Assembly: GCA_009760855.2 (NCBI GenBank)
Contig: WPIO01000039.1
Coordinates: forward strand, 1,091,001-1,155,000
Direction: 5' to 3'
DNA length: 64,000 bases
Source: Cristatella mucedo
Taxonomy: Eukaryota; Bryozoa; Phylactolaemata; Cristatellidae
Part shown: positions 12,136 to 38,582 of the stretch, in pieces
Position numbering within the stretch: the first letter of the stretch is position 1
Layout of the letters: each line of letters starts with the position of its first letter
The notes under the pieces: model-generated
What the model was told of the DNA's origin: nothing
Database searches by the model: none
What the model saw: only the letters and a program-made list of their open reading frames with translations
Made by a program: the position numbers and the translations under genes

Positions 12136-12530
12136 GAGCCACTGTTCCGCAGAGACATCAGCCTTCTTCAGAAGAGAACGACAAGTCAGAGAGTGATGAA
12201 AGCGTTCTAGATAAAGTAGATAACTTCAGAGGTGGACCAGTAGAGAGAAACCCATACTTCTCCAAGCAAAAAAGAACTCCACGACTAGACTGGCATACTT
12301 ACCTCACAGAGTCTAATCAAGCAGTGGCACTTTTTTGCATGAAAGTGTGTAGGTTATCCATCAGAGTAAGTGTCACTTCGTTTTTCCCAGCTTCCTCACC
12401 AGTTGAGAGGGGCAATGGTTGTGCCTGATAGTGACCAGACTGATTGAGGTGACAGGGATCGCTTGTAATGGCGACGAATGGCGCCTCTTCGTTGACAGCT
12501 CGTTGAGAAAAGCCACGAAAGCTTTGCTGC
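12136..12530 (+). pseudogene. Possible decayed coding region with an EWRLFVDSS block
   Basis: A frame open from about 12138 to 12425 reads SSEENDKSESDESVLDKVDN and NPYFSKQKRTPRLDW. It has a good acceptor (CTTCTCAG) before it and a consensus-like donor (AGA/GTAAGTG) at about 12366. In another frame, at 12457-12530, the block GDEWRLFVDSSLRK and then KALLPHHRNR resembles the WRLFIDSS...LLHNGN motif of a widespread, probably transposon-derived invertebrate family. The opposite strand is also open here (12317-12553), so the coding strand is not settled. Confidence 0.35.
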
Positions 12531-12599
12531 CGCATCATCGGAACAGGTGACAATGACCTCTGAACTCTTTTCCTTAAGTTATAGCGAGGTCAGGTGAAA

Positions 12600-13940
12600 C
12601 GTCATCGGAAACTTCAAAATTGTAGCATTGCTAATGGGTCTCCGATGAGCCGCTTTGACAGCATGAACCGTCGAGGGGAGGTGCTGTCACAGAGGACTGG
12701 CCACAGCCGACCCAATTCTGAGTGGGGTGAAACAATATCACGTGAAAGCCACTGACGGCTCTCAGAAGGTGCTGATTCCACAAAATTATATGCACATCGA
12801 ATTGTGCTTTGTGAAAAGAAATGTGTCACGGCACTAGAAAATGAGCCTGCAGCCTTAGAGTACCTTTGAACCTTTGTTTCTTAGCTGACGGAGCGAAAGA
12901 ATAAAGCCGTAAAGAAGATAATTGACAAAATGAATTCCGCAAGATGTAATTTAATTAGACGAGACCAGCTTGAAATTTTGTTGTCGCATTGGTTATTAAC
13001 TTGGTTATTAATGAGCACCCTCAAAGCGGAACACTTCGTAGAGCTAGTTTAAACTAGGTTGAAGATAAACTAGGTTGAAGATTAACTGCACAATGGGCTG
13101 CAGGGTTTCCTTCAAAGACCGTACGTTGGATGCCTTTTTATGCTTACCCCAATAAATTATAGGATACCACCGGTGATTACTCCGAAGAGCAAGGTGCGGA
13201 CTTTTAGCAGGCTCAACTAGACTTTTGACGCCGCTACCACGTCCAATACATCAAGATAATAATGGAGGACTAAATTTGGGGTTAATTCGTGAAAGTGATT
13301 TTTAGTATTCTCCCAAAATCTCTACAAACTGCACATTTAGTAATTTCCATGTAACTTCGGTATGAAGATATGTTAACTATATTTGATTGATTTGTTGTTT
13401 TTGTGAGCAATGTGAGCCAACAGACGCAAATTGTTCCGTTCTTTTAGATATGCATTTCAAATTTGCCACTATATGGATCACAAAATAAAGCTTTTAAAAA
13501 AATGGCAAAATTCTATAGTTTGGAGGCACGAGCAATTATAAACTGAAGCTCACTAATAGGCATCATCAGCTGTCGAAGTTAGGAAAAGCACATCTGGATA
13601 ACACGTAGCGTAATTAGAATTAGTAATAAGTAATTAGAATTAGCGAACATGGAAAAAGCCACAAGAGGCATAATAACAACAAAAAATAAAAAAACGTAAA
13701 TTGTATGCAGAGTAAAACATGTATCAATCATTGAACTTCGGAATTGAATATTTTCATGGTAAGTACAGGCACACAGAAATAAGCGAAGTAACATACCAAA
13801 GAGAACTGTTGTAAATATATTCTATATATTATACACGGTATTATTTCAGAGCTTGAGGGCCTCACTGCAGGGTTTCTCGGACTAAATGCCCGCCTGATAG
13901 AAATACCCCGATTGCCACGTTCATTTTCGGCATAGTTGAT
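12600..13940. other. No supported gene
   Basis: Some frames are open on both strands at 12614-12829; after that the sequence is AT-rich. A short tandem repeat of AAACTAGGTTGAAGAT occurs at about 13050-13082. Confidence 0.4.
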
Positions 13941-13944
13941 GAGC

Positions 13945-14100
13945 CTTTAAATAAATAATTAAATAATTTATTTATATAGCGCCCCAAGAGGACTTAATCT
14001 CTATTCAGGCACTTCACATATGCCTCGGGGCTCGAGCCCACGACCTCAGTCAGACCTTGGTCGGGGCGAGCACCTTAACCGCTAGACCAAAACAGCATGC
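13945..14100 (-). mobile_element. SINE family 2 copy
   Basis: Read on the minus strand it begins GGTCTAGCGGTTAAGGTGCT, has the B-box-like GGGCTCGAGCCC, and ends with GAGATTAAGTCCTCTTGGGG and an A/T-rich tail. That end resembles the tail of LINE family 1. Confidence 0.85.
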
Positions 14101-14459
14101 CAGTAAGGAGATTTCGTTCTCATAGGGCACTCTAAAAGTTTTTCTTACCATTATTCTAATGCTCATCATCAGTAGTATCATTTCTAGGGTCTACGTAGAA
14201 GTGTCGCATCATAACTTGGCTATAAGCATACTATTTTAAAAATAAACGTATGTCGCATTCATTTCATGCTACTCCAAGAGCAAGTAATTCTACTTTACCA
14301 GGGAGTAATTTGTTCTGAAAATAGCACCAGGTTCTTGCAATTCAGAGGCGTCCTGCTAGCTGGTCTGTCGCAGCTGCGAGGATAAAGGCAAAACTAATTC
14401 AAAAAGCTGTGTGCTTAAGCCTTCAGTTAAGGTTTTACAACCGGAGTCCATATTGACTC

Positions 14460-14565
14460 GCTCGTACAATAGGAAATGCTGCTGTAAGCGCCATAAAGTC
14501 ATTAAGGCTCTTCTGCCGCTGTACATATATGAGGCTGCTAAATCGGCTAGCATTTGTTCAACTTT
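14460..14565 (+). mobile_element. SINE family 1, 3' half only
   Basis: The body and tail (CATTAAGGCTCTTCTGCCGC, GAGGCTGCTAAATCGGCTAG) are present without the tRNA-like head. Confidence 0.7.
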
Positions 14566-15201
14566 AACCATTGAGCTATTAAGAGTACTGTTCCACTGCC
14601 TTCAATGCAGAGGATCGAGCACTGGCTTGAAATAAACAGTTCACAGTTGGGTCCCAATGTGCAGCCGTTACGTACCCTCTCTGGTTAACAATCAGTGCGA
14701 CTGTATTGGCTGCTAATCCAACGGAATCCGGACATGTTGGGGAAAACCCCCATTCGCGCGATTGACCTCATCTGTACTCGAAACCCCCGAAAGGCTGGAG
14801 TCTGTTTACCAGAACTGACGTAAAAAGTAGCTTATAGACTTACACGTTCAACTCACATAGTCTTCGATGCTCTGTGAAGGCACACACAAATATTGTATAA
14901 ATCCGTTAGTAGGTTTAAACTGTGATCTGCAGCCCTAAAACCGTATTTTGCAGCTTTAGCGATCCTAGGCAAAAGCCTAACGGCTGTGGTTACGAATTTC
15001 TGCCGGCGACGCAATCATGTCTCGCTCTCACCAACCTCTGCGCCGATCGCTGTTTTCTAAGGTAGTCACTTAGCTAGATTTGACGAGTCCAATTTCGCTC
15101 TGATAAGCGTGTCTCTGGCGCCTGCAGCTCAGAAGTTCTTAATCAGGAAGGCGGCTTGGGGGTCGACGAGGGCGTCGCAGAGAAAGGTGGCGACGGTTCA
15201 T

Positions 15202-15375
15202 TCAGCTGACATGACGTGACGCCACATAGTCCTCGGAGATTTCACTGATGGGCCTAGTCAATTCAGGTGCCGGAAAGCTGTCTACCGGAGCTGGCTTTTT
15301 GGCCACGGCTACCTCTCCCGAGTGGCGAACTTGATCAGACGACTTAAAGATGCTGATGGAGTTGGAAAAGGAAGA
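15202..15375 (-). other. Open minus-strand segment downstream of the Tigger remnant
   Basis: Fifty-seven codons read SSFSNSISIFKSSDQVRHSG and then KKPAPVDSFPAPELTRP before a TGA at 15202. A good acceptor (TTCCTTTCAG) precedes it. It may be the low-complexity tail of the Tigger transposase just upstream, or the last exon of an unrelated gene. Confidence 0.35.
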
Positions 15376-15479
15376 CTGAAAGGAATACCTGAATGCTATG
15401 CTCCAATTTTTTTGCCCTTTTCGAGACGTTTTCCTCACTGTTACCTGCAGATGTTTCCGATAAAAACACATCCAATGAG

Positions 15480-15945
15480 GTCTGCTATATCCTCACTTTC
15501 AAAGTTTTTCTGAAATGAGTAAGGCAAGTTTCATTAAATAGTTCTCTCGCATGCTCAATTGAAACTTTCTCTAGGTGTTTCTTTTGAATAAAGCCTGAAA
15601 GTTTCCCCCAAATTCCCAACATTTTTTGTATCTCACTTGTAGAGATAAACTCACCCGTCTCACTTATTTCTATTACGTGCCAAACCTTCATGTGCCGCTG
15701 CATCTGTAGGTGGCTCTTTTAGCTGCTCCTTTGTTAGTTCCTCGGAGTGCGCTTCGATCTGCCCTTTAATGTTCTCGTATCCATGTCCAGACCCATAGAC
15801 TTGCCAAGGGATACGATCTCCTCCACCACTTCCACTACGGATTCGAGTCTTCCAATATCCGTTTCAGACGCAACCTCAAGCCACAGCTTCTTTCACGCAG
15901 AGGTCAAGGTCGTCTTTGTAACACCATTCGTCCCTGTCACGTGAC
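15480..15945 (-). pseudogene. Tigger/pogo transposase C-terminal remnant
   Basis: Minus-strand frames read VVEEIVSLGKSMGLDMD, then EAHSEELTKEQLKE, then SEIQKMLGIWGKL, IQKKHLEKVSIEHARELFNE and CLTHFRKTLK, followed by QTSLDVFL. This is the order of segments after the DDE core in Tigger-type transposases (EELTTEEL, an amphipathic helix, HFR...LK, QTSLDRFL). A frame shift at about 15765 and internal stops show decay. The DDE core is absent from this stretch. Confidence 0.65.
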
Positions 15946-16066
15946 ACACAATACATAAAATGACATAAATAGACTTTTCACATTTGAAAAAATCTAATTA
16001 AAATCATACCCGGACATATATCCGTGTACATCATTTTTAACCAATCACAATTGTCCAAGTGCATAA

Positions 16067-17965
16067 TTGTGTACAATCGTGATGGCTCCATTTTTGTCTC
16101 AGAGGTCGCCAACTTTGATGTCGATTTCAAGTTCTCGTCCTAAAGTCCTACCTGACAACAAGAAGGCCTGTCAGCTTTGCTTTGGCAAGAATCCTGTTGG
16201 TTCTGAAGGCAGTACGTGGAAATGCACTTGTGGAACTGTTCGCAAGCAAAACATTAAGCTCGGCAACACGAATCTGATATCCCAGATCCAACAGAAGCAC
16301 CCGAACTATCTAGTAATGTTTCACTTGTGGTGAGCCGTGATGGCTCACTAGGTAAGGCGTTTGCTTTCACTACCTCAGTCCCGAGGTCGTGGGTTCGATT
16401 CCTGCGGTGGGCGATCCTTTATCGCCACTGCAAGCGATGGTGATAGCCGTAAAGGCTCTTCTGTCGCTATACAAAAAGAGGCTGTTTAATCAGCTAGTAT
16501 TTATTTATTTATACTTGGCGCAACAAGCACACTGAGACGGCAAATCAAAAACAGCAAGTGTCTCACTGGAACTGGACAATCAGTATCTGGACAGACCACC
16601 TTGGAGCACATGCTTGATAGTCGATCAATTAATATATTCAAATGGGTGGAATGGATTGTCATGGATGAGCTCGAATTGATATTTTATGAAAAAGATCTCA
16701 CCCGAAACAACGCGAAACTGCAACCAATCTCTGTCAAAAAAACTCAAGAAGTTTATGTTCAAGTTGGTTGATGCGATGGAAAAAGATATGTCAAGGTCGC
16801 TACTGCTACCACTTTCGCTCTTGTGTTTGATGGGTGGTTTGAGGATTCAACACACTTTATTGGTCCTTAAATCATCTACCCTGACAAAGAGAGTGCTGCT
16901 GATTCTGAAATTTGTCTGTTGGCTTTTGCACCTTCTTGACGAGACGAATTTTACTGCTGAGAGCCACGTGAATTTCATCCAATCGACACTTGAGTGATAC
17001 TTCTTGTCTCTCGACCCTTTTCCTGTTTGATTGTGGACAACTGCTCAACCAACAAGGCAACAGTGGACCTTCTTGGTTCTGGGATGCCGCAGTCACCATT
17101 TTAATTTGGCTGTTGAGGCATACACAAGCACATTCCTCGCAACTGAATTGGAGTTGATTGGGAAACTCATGTCAAAGTTGTCAACACTCAAAAAGTCAGG
17201 TCGATTGCGCTCGATGACATCCCTGTGTCCGGTCAAGCATAACGACGCACTCTGGACATTCGATCTAGATACGTTTCAGGGCTTCAAAAGACTCCATTCA
17301 AATCTTGATGAGACAGACGATAAAATAATGGACCTTGTTTCGACAGCTGAGCAGAAAAGGAATATTTAGGATCGCAAGCAAGCATTAGCTGATTTCAAAC
17401 CAGTTACGATAGTGCTGCAGCGACGCGATATGTCGTTGAAAAAATCGGATGTTTTATTCCGATCAATAATTGACTTGTATCAAGAGTTTGCATTCAACCA
17501 CTATCTTGGAAACGATGCAGATTTCATTTACAGAAAATATTTTGAAACGGTCATCGTCAAGATACAAGTAAACAAGGAGGAAACTCTTGCAATTCATGAA
17601 GAACGTGCTATTGATCAATTGTTGCTACCTACAGCTCAGGACTCGGAAGAAGCTGTAGATGATGATGCTTAATTGCCTTTTGCTGAGCGAGCACTCAAGC
17701 AAAAGCGTGCTGAAGAGAAGAAAGAATGCAACCAGTACATCAACACGTGCTTCTTGCTTACAATATCATGTGAGCTGGAGACTTTTATCCATGGCAAAGC
17801 GAGTGTTCTGCCCTCAACGTCGTAGTTTGCAACCCAGAACCTCGGAGAAGCTGCTTTTTCTGAATCAAAACAAGTTACTGTGGAGTTCGGCTCTGGTCGC
17901 CTTGATTGTGAATGGAAATGACTCAGAAACATCTGATGATAACGAAGAGTTCAAAGAAGGATATG
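16067..17965 (+). pseudogene. BED-type hAT transposase, decayed and split by a SINE
   Basis: Segments in order are: an N-terminal BED-like finger (CQLCFGKN, CTCGTVRKQN, QQKHPNYL) at 16150-16310; FALVFDGWFEDSTHFIG at about 16815; IVDNCSTNKATVDLLG at about 17030; CRSHHFNLAVEAYTSTF with MSKLSTLKKSGRLRS at 17083-17210; and a C-terminal dimerisation part (AKRVFCPQRRSLQPRTSE, LLFLNQNKLLW) at about 17790-17890. These match the order seen in hAT transposases. Multiple stops and frame changes make it non-functional. A SINE family 1 copy interrupts it after the finger. Confidence 0.8.
16329..16508 (+). mobile_element. SINE family 1 inserted in the hAT element
   Basis: Full head (GTGAGCCGTGATGGCTCACT), B box GGGTTCGATTCC, body and TTTAATCAGCTAG end followed by TATTTATTTATTTATAC. 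ACTTG occurs on both flanks and may be a short target duplication. The SINE is younger than the hAT copy. Confidence 0.9.
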
Positions 17966-18039
17966 AGAGGATGGGTAAAATCACAGACAATAAATTGCAA
18001 TATGTGATGTGTAAGATGTGCGATATATTGCATTGATGG

Positions 18040-18343
18040 CCTAGAATATTGCGGTGTATTGTATATTTGGAATTGAATATTACAATATATTTATTGTTGA
18101 ATATTTGAACATTGAATAGAATAACAATATCATATTCGCAGCCTTGCTTTTAATTGAACGTGTGTGGAACGGGATGCTGGGCGGATTTTGCAGCGTTCAC
18201 TGGGGTAACTAGCAGTGGGATATCTGAAGCATGCTCGCAACCCGAATTTTAGTTCTCAATTCAAAGCAAAAACTCGGCCGAGACCGTGCCTATCCCGAAA
18301 AACACGCAAATTGGTACGCTCACTTTTATGTCAAGGTACCCTT

Positions 18344-18401
<58 letters not shown>

Positions 18402-18900
18402 GCATATGTGTGTACTGGTTATTGAACTGCAAAGCCCAGTCAGTTTGAAAGAAAAAAAGCCTAGGTCAGTTGAGTGGGGGACCCTCCAGTAATGCACAGC
18501 TTCCGGATGCCGTTTCCAAGGTAAAGGTCGTCATCATAGCAACCAGTGCCTGCAGCGGCCACTGAAATTAGTTAAGTACCTTCAAACAGCCTCTAAAACA
18601 TTTATCGGATGAAGATAAAACTGAAAGCTCTGAAAAATTGCAGAAGCAGCTAATGGTGAATCTACATTTTTTTTTATCAACTAGGTGAAGGCGACGACTG
18701 ATTTTACCTTGGGTGGGCTATCCAGCGTTCTGCTCTCAAACCTTGGTACAACATCGATTCTAAATTAACATGCAGTCATGGATAAAAATAAAAAAAATTA
18801 AATAGCTACTGCTTCTGACGTACTTCTAGTGCCGAAAGGCTGCGAAGACAGCATTGAGCTTCCGGTAATAACGGCTCTTCCCGGCCGCGAAGGCATAATA
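18040..18900. other. Unannotated spacer with (CA)n tract
   Basis: AT-rich just after the hAT remnant, then a (CA)n microsatellite at 18345-18397. I see no supported gene. The right end (18840-18930) is more GC-rich and leads into the next gene, so it could hold its promoter. Confidence 0.5.
18345..18397. repeat. (CA)n microsatellite
   Basis: About 26 CA units. Confidence 0.97.
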
Positions 18901-18935
18901 TTTAGCCTTCTCCAGAGAGTCGGTGGAACCGGCCA

Positions 18936-19349
18936 ATGAACAACCACGACGGTGATCGCAATGCTGAGAATGCTGACGGGAGAGAAGCAGAGGCATCAAG
19001 TGGGAACGTGAGTGATGAACGCAGCGGAAGCCCGATTTCAGATCAGAGCAGTGCCGTCGCGTCTGACGACATAGCTACTGGGGACGGTTCGTCTGGCTCT
19101 GGGAATTGGAGCAGCAGCTCCTGCTTACAGTCGGACGCCGTTCGGCTAACGCAATTCTACGAGCGCGCCATATCCGAAAGCTTCCGCATGAATCGAGAAA
19201 CGGCAAAGACCGAGAAACGGATTTCCGAAAACAGACAGCAAGTGGGGCAAGCAGCCATGGAGAAATGGACTCAAGAGCATGCTTCCTTTATTAACCTGGA
19301 ACGCAAAGACGCTCCGCCAGTGAAGCAAGACTCAGTCGCCTTGCATTAA
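18936..19349 (+). CDS. Unrecognised 137-residue acidic/Ser-rich protein
   Basis: A continuous frame runs from ATG at 18936 to TAA at 19349. The first 65 residues are rich in Ser, Asp, Gly and Glu (NADGREAEASSGNVSDERSG, SSGSGNWSSSS). The rest is a charged, probably helical region (LTQFYERAISESFRMNRETA, ENRQQVGQAAMEKWTQEH). There are no membrane segments or signal peptide. The biased composition differs from random frames in the neighbourhood. An AATAAA signal lies about 190 bp past the stop (GAAAAATAAAACGC near 19540), giving a compact single-exon transcript model. I do not recognise a family. A transposon-associated protein or a first exon are alternatives. Confidence 0.5.
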   Translation: MNNHDGDRNAENADGREAEASSGNVSDERSGSPISDQSSAVASDDIATGDGSSGSGNWSSSSCLQSDAVRLTQFYERAISESFRMNRETAKTEKRISENRQQVGQAAMEKWTQEHASFINLERKDAPPVKQDSVALH

Positions 19350-19559
19350 GGCTATTTACCAGGAGGCTCTGCAAACCCTGAAGTGCACCTTCGACGATGA
19401 TTACACTGGCTACCACTAAATTACCACCACCACTACTACTACTCCTACCACTACTACGGCGCCTGCTTATGGCGAAAGCTTCGTCGAAATACCTAATACG
19501 TTGCAAATTCAAGCGGTTCCTACACACGTTCGTATATTTGAAAAATAAAACGCTTCGGT

Positions 19560-21290
19560 TGCTAGGGTGTCGACTAAAGGAAAAACACTAAGTTGACGAC
19601 AGTGGTGTTGTGATAGCCTGCACCTGAGATCTATCAGCTACGAAAGAGGCCGTAAGACTTAATAGTCGACAGAAACGTGCGAGTTGAGATATAATAAATT
19701 AAGCAATGAATGAAGCTTTTTGGCTGGCAGGCTAGCGGATAAAGAGTGCTTCCAGCCACGCACAGCCGCCGTGCACATGCAGCCACTTCGACAGACGGCA
19801 GCAGTCGGCTAGCGAGCTGCCACGGCCACGGTCCTACGGCTCAAACAGCAGAAGCCGACTCGAGCAGCGACTGCCAACCAGTGCGAGGTACTCGGCGATT
19901 CGCGTGCTCTGCGCTGTGTTCTCGGGCAGGCTCCTGCAAGTCTGCACGCATCCGTCCCGCCTCAGCCTGTGCCAGACTGTAGCGTCGTTCGAGGTGTCGC
20001 CTGCAACGGGGTGATGTCAGCAGTCGGTCAGCGATAACGATGGCGATGGGAGAGACACGGTGGTGGCACAGCGAGGCAGCACAGCTAGGCTGCAAGTGCT
20101 CAATAGTAGTCCAGCTGCTGTGGCACAGCGACGCAGCACGTACTAATAGGTGGTCCAGCAAATTTCGGCTGCTGTTCTTTAAGCAAGCGCCGAAGCATGG
20201 CAGTGCAGTACAGTGAAAGCAGGCCCTTAAAAAATTATTTAACACAAATCGTCTGCATAGCCCATTAAAAGAGCCAACATTTAGAGAGCTTCACACCGTA
20301 GGCACTCTACTCGGCACGACTGTTTGACAGCAATCACCTCTTTAGCACTCAAAAAAATATTACCGCCCCTTAGCAAAAATGGCAGCATTTGGAAACTGGG
20401 CACAAACATACACCTCAGAGGTGTGCTACTCCAATACCCGTTGAAGAAATAGCTCCATCCAAAAGATAGCTATAGGGCATTTAAGAAAGAAGAAGCTGCC
20501 TCTAGAGCTGATTTCATAGGGTAGGGATAGCCTGTTCCCAAGATACACCTGGGACGAGCTACAGAGCTTTCGGGGGAGGGTGGGGCCTAAGGAAGAATAA
20601 TCGAGATGCATCGGAGGCATCACTTTAGGGTCCTTCCTCGAGATAATACCCAACTAGCCTCTCCTCCTTGCCCAAGATTCCAAGTCTCAGTTAGTAAAAC
20701 CCTGAGTAATGGACCTGTTACGGCATATTCTTAACGGCTTATTATTAACGTCTGCTTGCTGTGTTAGTGTAGCCCAGGAGCGCCTCTTCAGCCAGCCACT
20801 GCACGAGAGGTTAACCTCCCCACCCATCCCTCAGCCCTTGGCCGAGGAAGTTCCCTCAAGAAACATCTGTGCAAGAAATTGTATGTAATGCTTTCCTTCA
20901 CACCATACATTTTCGGCATACCGGCCCAGGTGCCGGGCAGTAATGTTCACAATCTGCTGTCACAATTAGGGTAGCCTTAGAAAACCAGGCTCCCTAGAAA
21001 CCTGAACGGCCCAAGTAAGATTGGCTTTAGCCTATGCGGGTCATCCAAGTCCACTACAGCCAAACCCGATCTATAAGTGAAGTTTCAGTGTGTAAATATC
21101 TTCAGCAAACTCTCAACCGGGCTAAACAGGAGGCAAGTGGGCGAAGCAGGAGGTAAAAGATATTACCACATCGCTGGGCATGTACGACTAGCAACGATCG
21201 AACAGAATGAAGGACGAATGCAGTTGCAGTAAGCTAAAGCAGCAAGTGATTCTCAAGATGCAGTAGTCTGGAATAGTTACTGCTTTTCAT
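19560..21290. other. Spacer without a supported gene
   Basis: GC-rich at 19750-20200, with several overlapping open frames on both strands that look like chance. It becomes more AT-rich afterwards. If the ATE1 gene ends near 21.3 kb, its 3' untranslated region should lie in the right part of this stretch. Confidence 0.4.
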
Positions 21291-21324
21291 TACGAGAAAG
21301 ACCCGAAAGCCTTCAAAGCATCCT

Positions 21325-21521
21325 ACCAATTTATACACATCATCCACAGCCTGAGAAACTCTGAGAAGACACTCAGCACTGACCGTATGCTCCAACTGTA
21401 TACTGTCAGTGTGTGGAGTACGATTCGAACTAGAGCGTACGGTAGTATCCTGGTGTTGATACTTGGAGCCGTTACGGCAAAGGCAACTTTAGGTGCTTGC
21501 CCTTGTTGCTTTAACAAACCC
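21325..21521 (-). CDS. ATE1: Candidate last exon of ATE1
   Basis: After AAAGCAACAAG the phase required by exon 9 gives GQAPKVAFAVTAPSINTRIL followed by PYALVR, then a frame open to TAG at about 21325. The RILPY block resembles the RAIMPYGVY motif near the C-terminus of ATE1. What follows does not clearly match the usual end, so a further exon or a frame error is possible. Confidence 0.4.
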
Positions 21522-22057
21522 AAATACAGATGACACAGGTATTGGCAATACTTGCAAGAACTGAATCGGATGATCGATATTCTGCGAGCAATGGGTCAGT
21601 ATGAACGCAAATTTGCTCTATTAATAAGTGACAGACTGCTATTGAATACACGAATGCGCATGTGAATTGGTACCTAGCCTAGACTGTATTTGCGAGAAGG
21701 TGAGTGTGCAAGCATGTTTGAGCAGACTAACGAGATCGGCATACAGGTAAGGTAGTAAGACTGCAGATGTGCCCATAATACTGGCTCTCTCTCTCTCTCC
21801 CTCAAAGAAAAACTACAAGTGACAACTACGGATTGCTATAGATTTTAAGTGGTGCACAGCTAAAATAAACTAATAATCGGCTAAGCCGACCTTGGGCAGC
21901 AAGGTGGGCATGAGCTTGAACTAATAACACTGATGCACAGTGAAAACAAGCACAGCCTCATTCCTCACAAGTTATCAGAAGTCGTCAGTGAGCAGCTGCT
22001 GAACTGAGGATACCAATTTCTAAACAGCAAAAAATTAGCCGTGCACACGCTGATCAC

Positions 22058-36787
<14,730 letters not shown>

Positions 36788-36789
36788 GC

Positions 36790-37115
36790 TATGGCAAGCT
36801 GTGCAGTGTGGCCTGCAAAGGAAAATTAAAGGTGCAGTTGCTAGGGCTCGACAAACTATGGTTTCATGGCTGAACAAAGAGAATGCAGGGTCGGAGGGTC
36901 AGTAATGGTCACAAAGCATCCGGCTCTTGGCAGATGGAGACTCAAGACTTACTTTAAAATCCACCCAACCGCAACACATGTTACCAGCACAGCGGATTGA
37001 ATGAATGCATGGAGGCGACGTAGTGAAGAAGTGCAATCGAGAGCAACTGTACACAGCAGTAGCAGCAAGTCCAAACACGACAGGGTCATAACTAAGCATG
37101 TGCGTGCTGATGGAT
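36790..37115. promoter_or_regulatory. Probable 5' region of ATE1
   Basis: This is sequence directly upstream of the ATE1 start on the minus strand. An acceptor-like CCTTTGCAG at about 36813-36820 implies either a 5' untranslated exon farther up or a trans-splice site. I see no TATA box or CpG cluster. Confidence 0.3.
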
Positions 37116-37117
37116 TT

Positions 37118-37285
37118 TATGGGCCGTGATAGCCTACGATGTAAGGTGCTCGCACTTCAAGCGCAAGGTCGTCGGTTCAAATCCTGCAGTAGGCCTACTT
37201 TATGGCCAACTGCAAATGGTGGTGATAACCGTTAAGGTTCGTCTGCTGCTATATAAATGAAGCTTTTTAATCAGCTATTCCGTGC
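37118..37285 (+). mobile_element. SINE family 1 copy
   Basis: GGGCCGTGATAGCCTACGAT, B box GGTTCAAATCC, body GGTGGTGATAACCGTTAAGG and end TTTTTAATCAGCTA. Confidence 0.85.
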
Positions 37286-37394
37286 GTATGGTGTGGTGTG
37301 TGTGCTTGTGCGCATGTGTGTTTGCTGATGGCGCTGCTTGGTCAAATGGGCTGCAGTGATACAGTTGTCACTCGTATTAACAATGGTGTTGAAA

Positions 37395-37960
37395 AAATAA
37401 CTGGCTAAATGATGGTGTTGCATGCTAAGAGAACTGTATCTCTTTCTCGGCAATTTCTGTAGCCTGAATAGGAATCGAATGAGCTGATCAGTGCCTGCAA
37501 CTTGCACTATTTCAGCTTGCATTAGAAACCGAACGACAATAGAGCAAATGCTGCCAGAAACTGACGAGTTTTTAGCTTCCTTTTAAATGTTATCGAGTAA
37601 GGAAAACGTTGCAATTATAGTCAGTAGTGAGGTCCAGGCTTTGGGTTCATAGGAAATGAAGGCATGGTCTTCAAAGGATTTGAGCTTCATTAACTCTTTT
37701 ATCTAGCAATCTTAAGACAACTTGATCTCTATTCACGAACTTTACATAGGCTGCAGGGCTGACAAACTTGGTTTGTTATAAGTAGGCCGGAACACATCCA
37801 AGAAGGAACCTAGTGACGGAATTTAAAGTCGAACACACTGCTTGATGGACAACGTGTGCATGTCGGTGAGAAGCGGCTTGGGGAGCCAACTGATTTGAGC
37901 ACCCCTGTCATCTGACGACAGCACGTCATACCATTTCACATCCGACATTAGCATGAGGCA
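37395..37960 (-). mobile_element. LINE family 1 fragments, diverged
   Basis: The antisense tail remnant (GCTAAGAGAACTGTATCTCT) is followed by the end of the coding part (CCTTTTAAATGTTATCGAGT, GAGGTCCAGGCTTTGGG). A second tail-like piece at 37690-37770 (GACAACTTGATCTCTATTCA) suggests two overlapping insertions. Confidence 0.55.
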
Positions 37961-37964
37961 GCAA

Positions 37965-38580
37965 GCACTTGAAAAAAGCTCACAAAAGACTTGATAAAAC
38001 CCGACCCATCCCAGCTACACACTCCTACACCAGCCGATATCTTATAAAAACACCCAGGTGGTGGAGAGGCAAAATACCCATGCACAGAATTGCTAATGTC
38101 ACACAATTCAACTGCCTTCTTATTTCGTTGCAAGAAAGCTAGAGGCAAAACCGTTATATGCACACCTGTCGCCGGCAGATAAAGACGAACCGAGCAGGCT
38201 ATAAACTATAACGTCATGCACTGACCTGACCTACATTTAGAAAGGAGCTAAAAGTCCACCTGCTCCTGCATTTGTTCACTTCGTGTGACTTGTTGGTTGT
38301 TCGCTTGCACGTGCTGCAATCTTGCATGCCATCATCACCAGCTGCTTGGCTGGCTCGGCAGCAAGTGGCAAGCCAATCAGACCTCTGCTCATATCCTGAG
38401 CAGGTGTCGACATGCCTTTATGCTATTTCAGTGCTGGCAAGCCAGAGCTCAGCCAATTCGGTACAAGGACAAGAGAGCTTTGGTGAAAAATGGCTCCCGA
38501 AACTGACTGAGCATCTGACACGGCAATCTGGCGAACACTCAGTGGGCAGCACGATTTTCCTTCCTCTCCATAAAAAAAAA
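37965..38580. other. No supported gene
   Basis: Ordinary composition. A plus-strand frame at 38272-38586 shows no recognisable motif and ends in an A-run next to a SINE. Confidence 0.4.
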
Positions 38581-38582
38581 TC

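Noticed and set aside
12317-12553. Minus-strand 78-codon frame as a terminal exon
   Set aside because: It is protein-like, but the opposite strand carries the EWRLFVDSS block. I therefore did not list it as a gene; the case is undecided rather than disproved.
19746-20245. Overlapping open frames on both strands
   Set aside because: GC-rich stretch with no motif, no splice context and equal openness on both strands.
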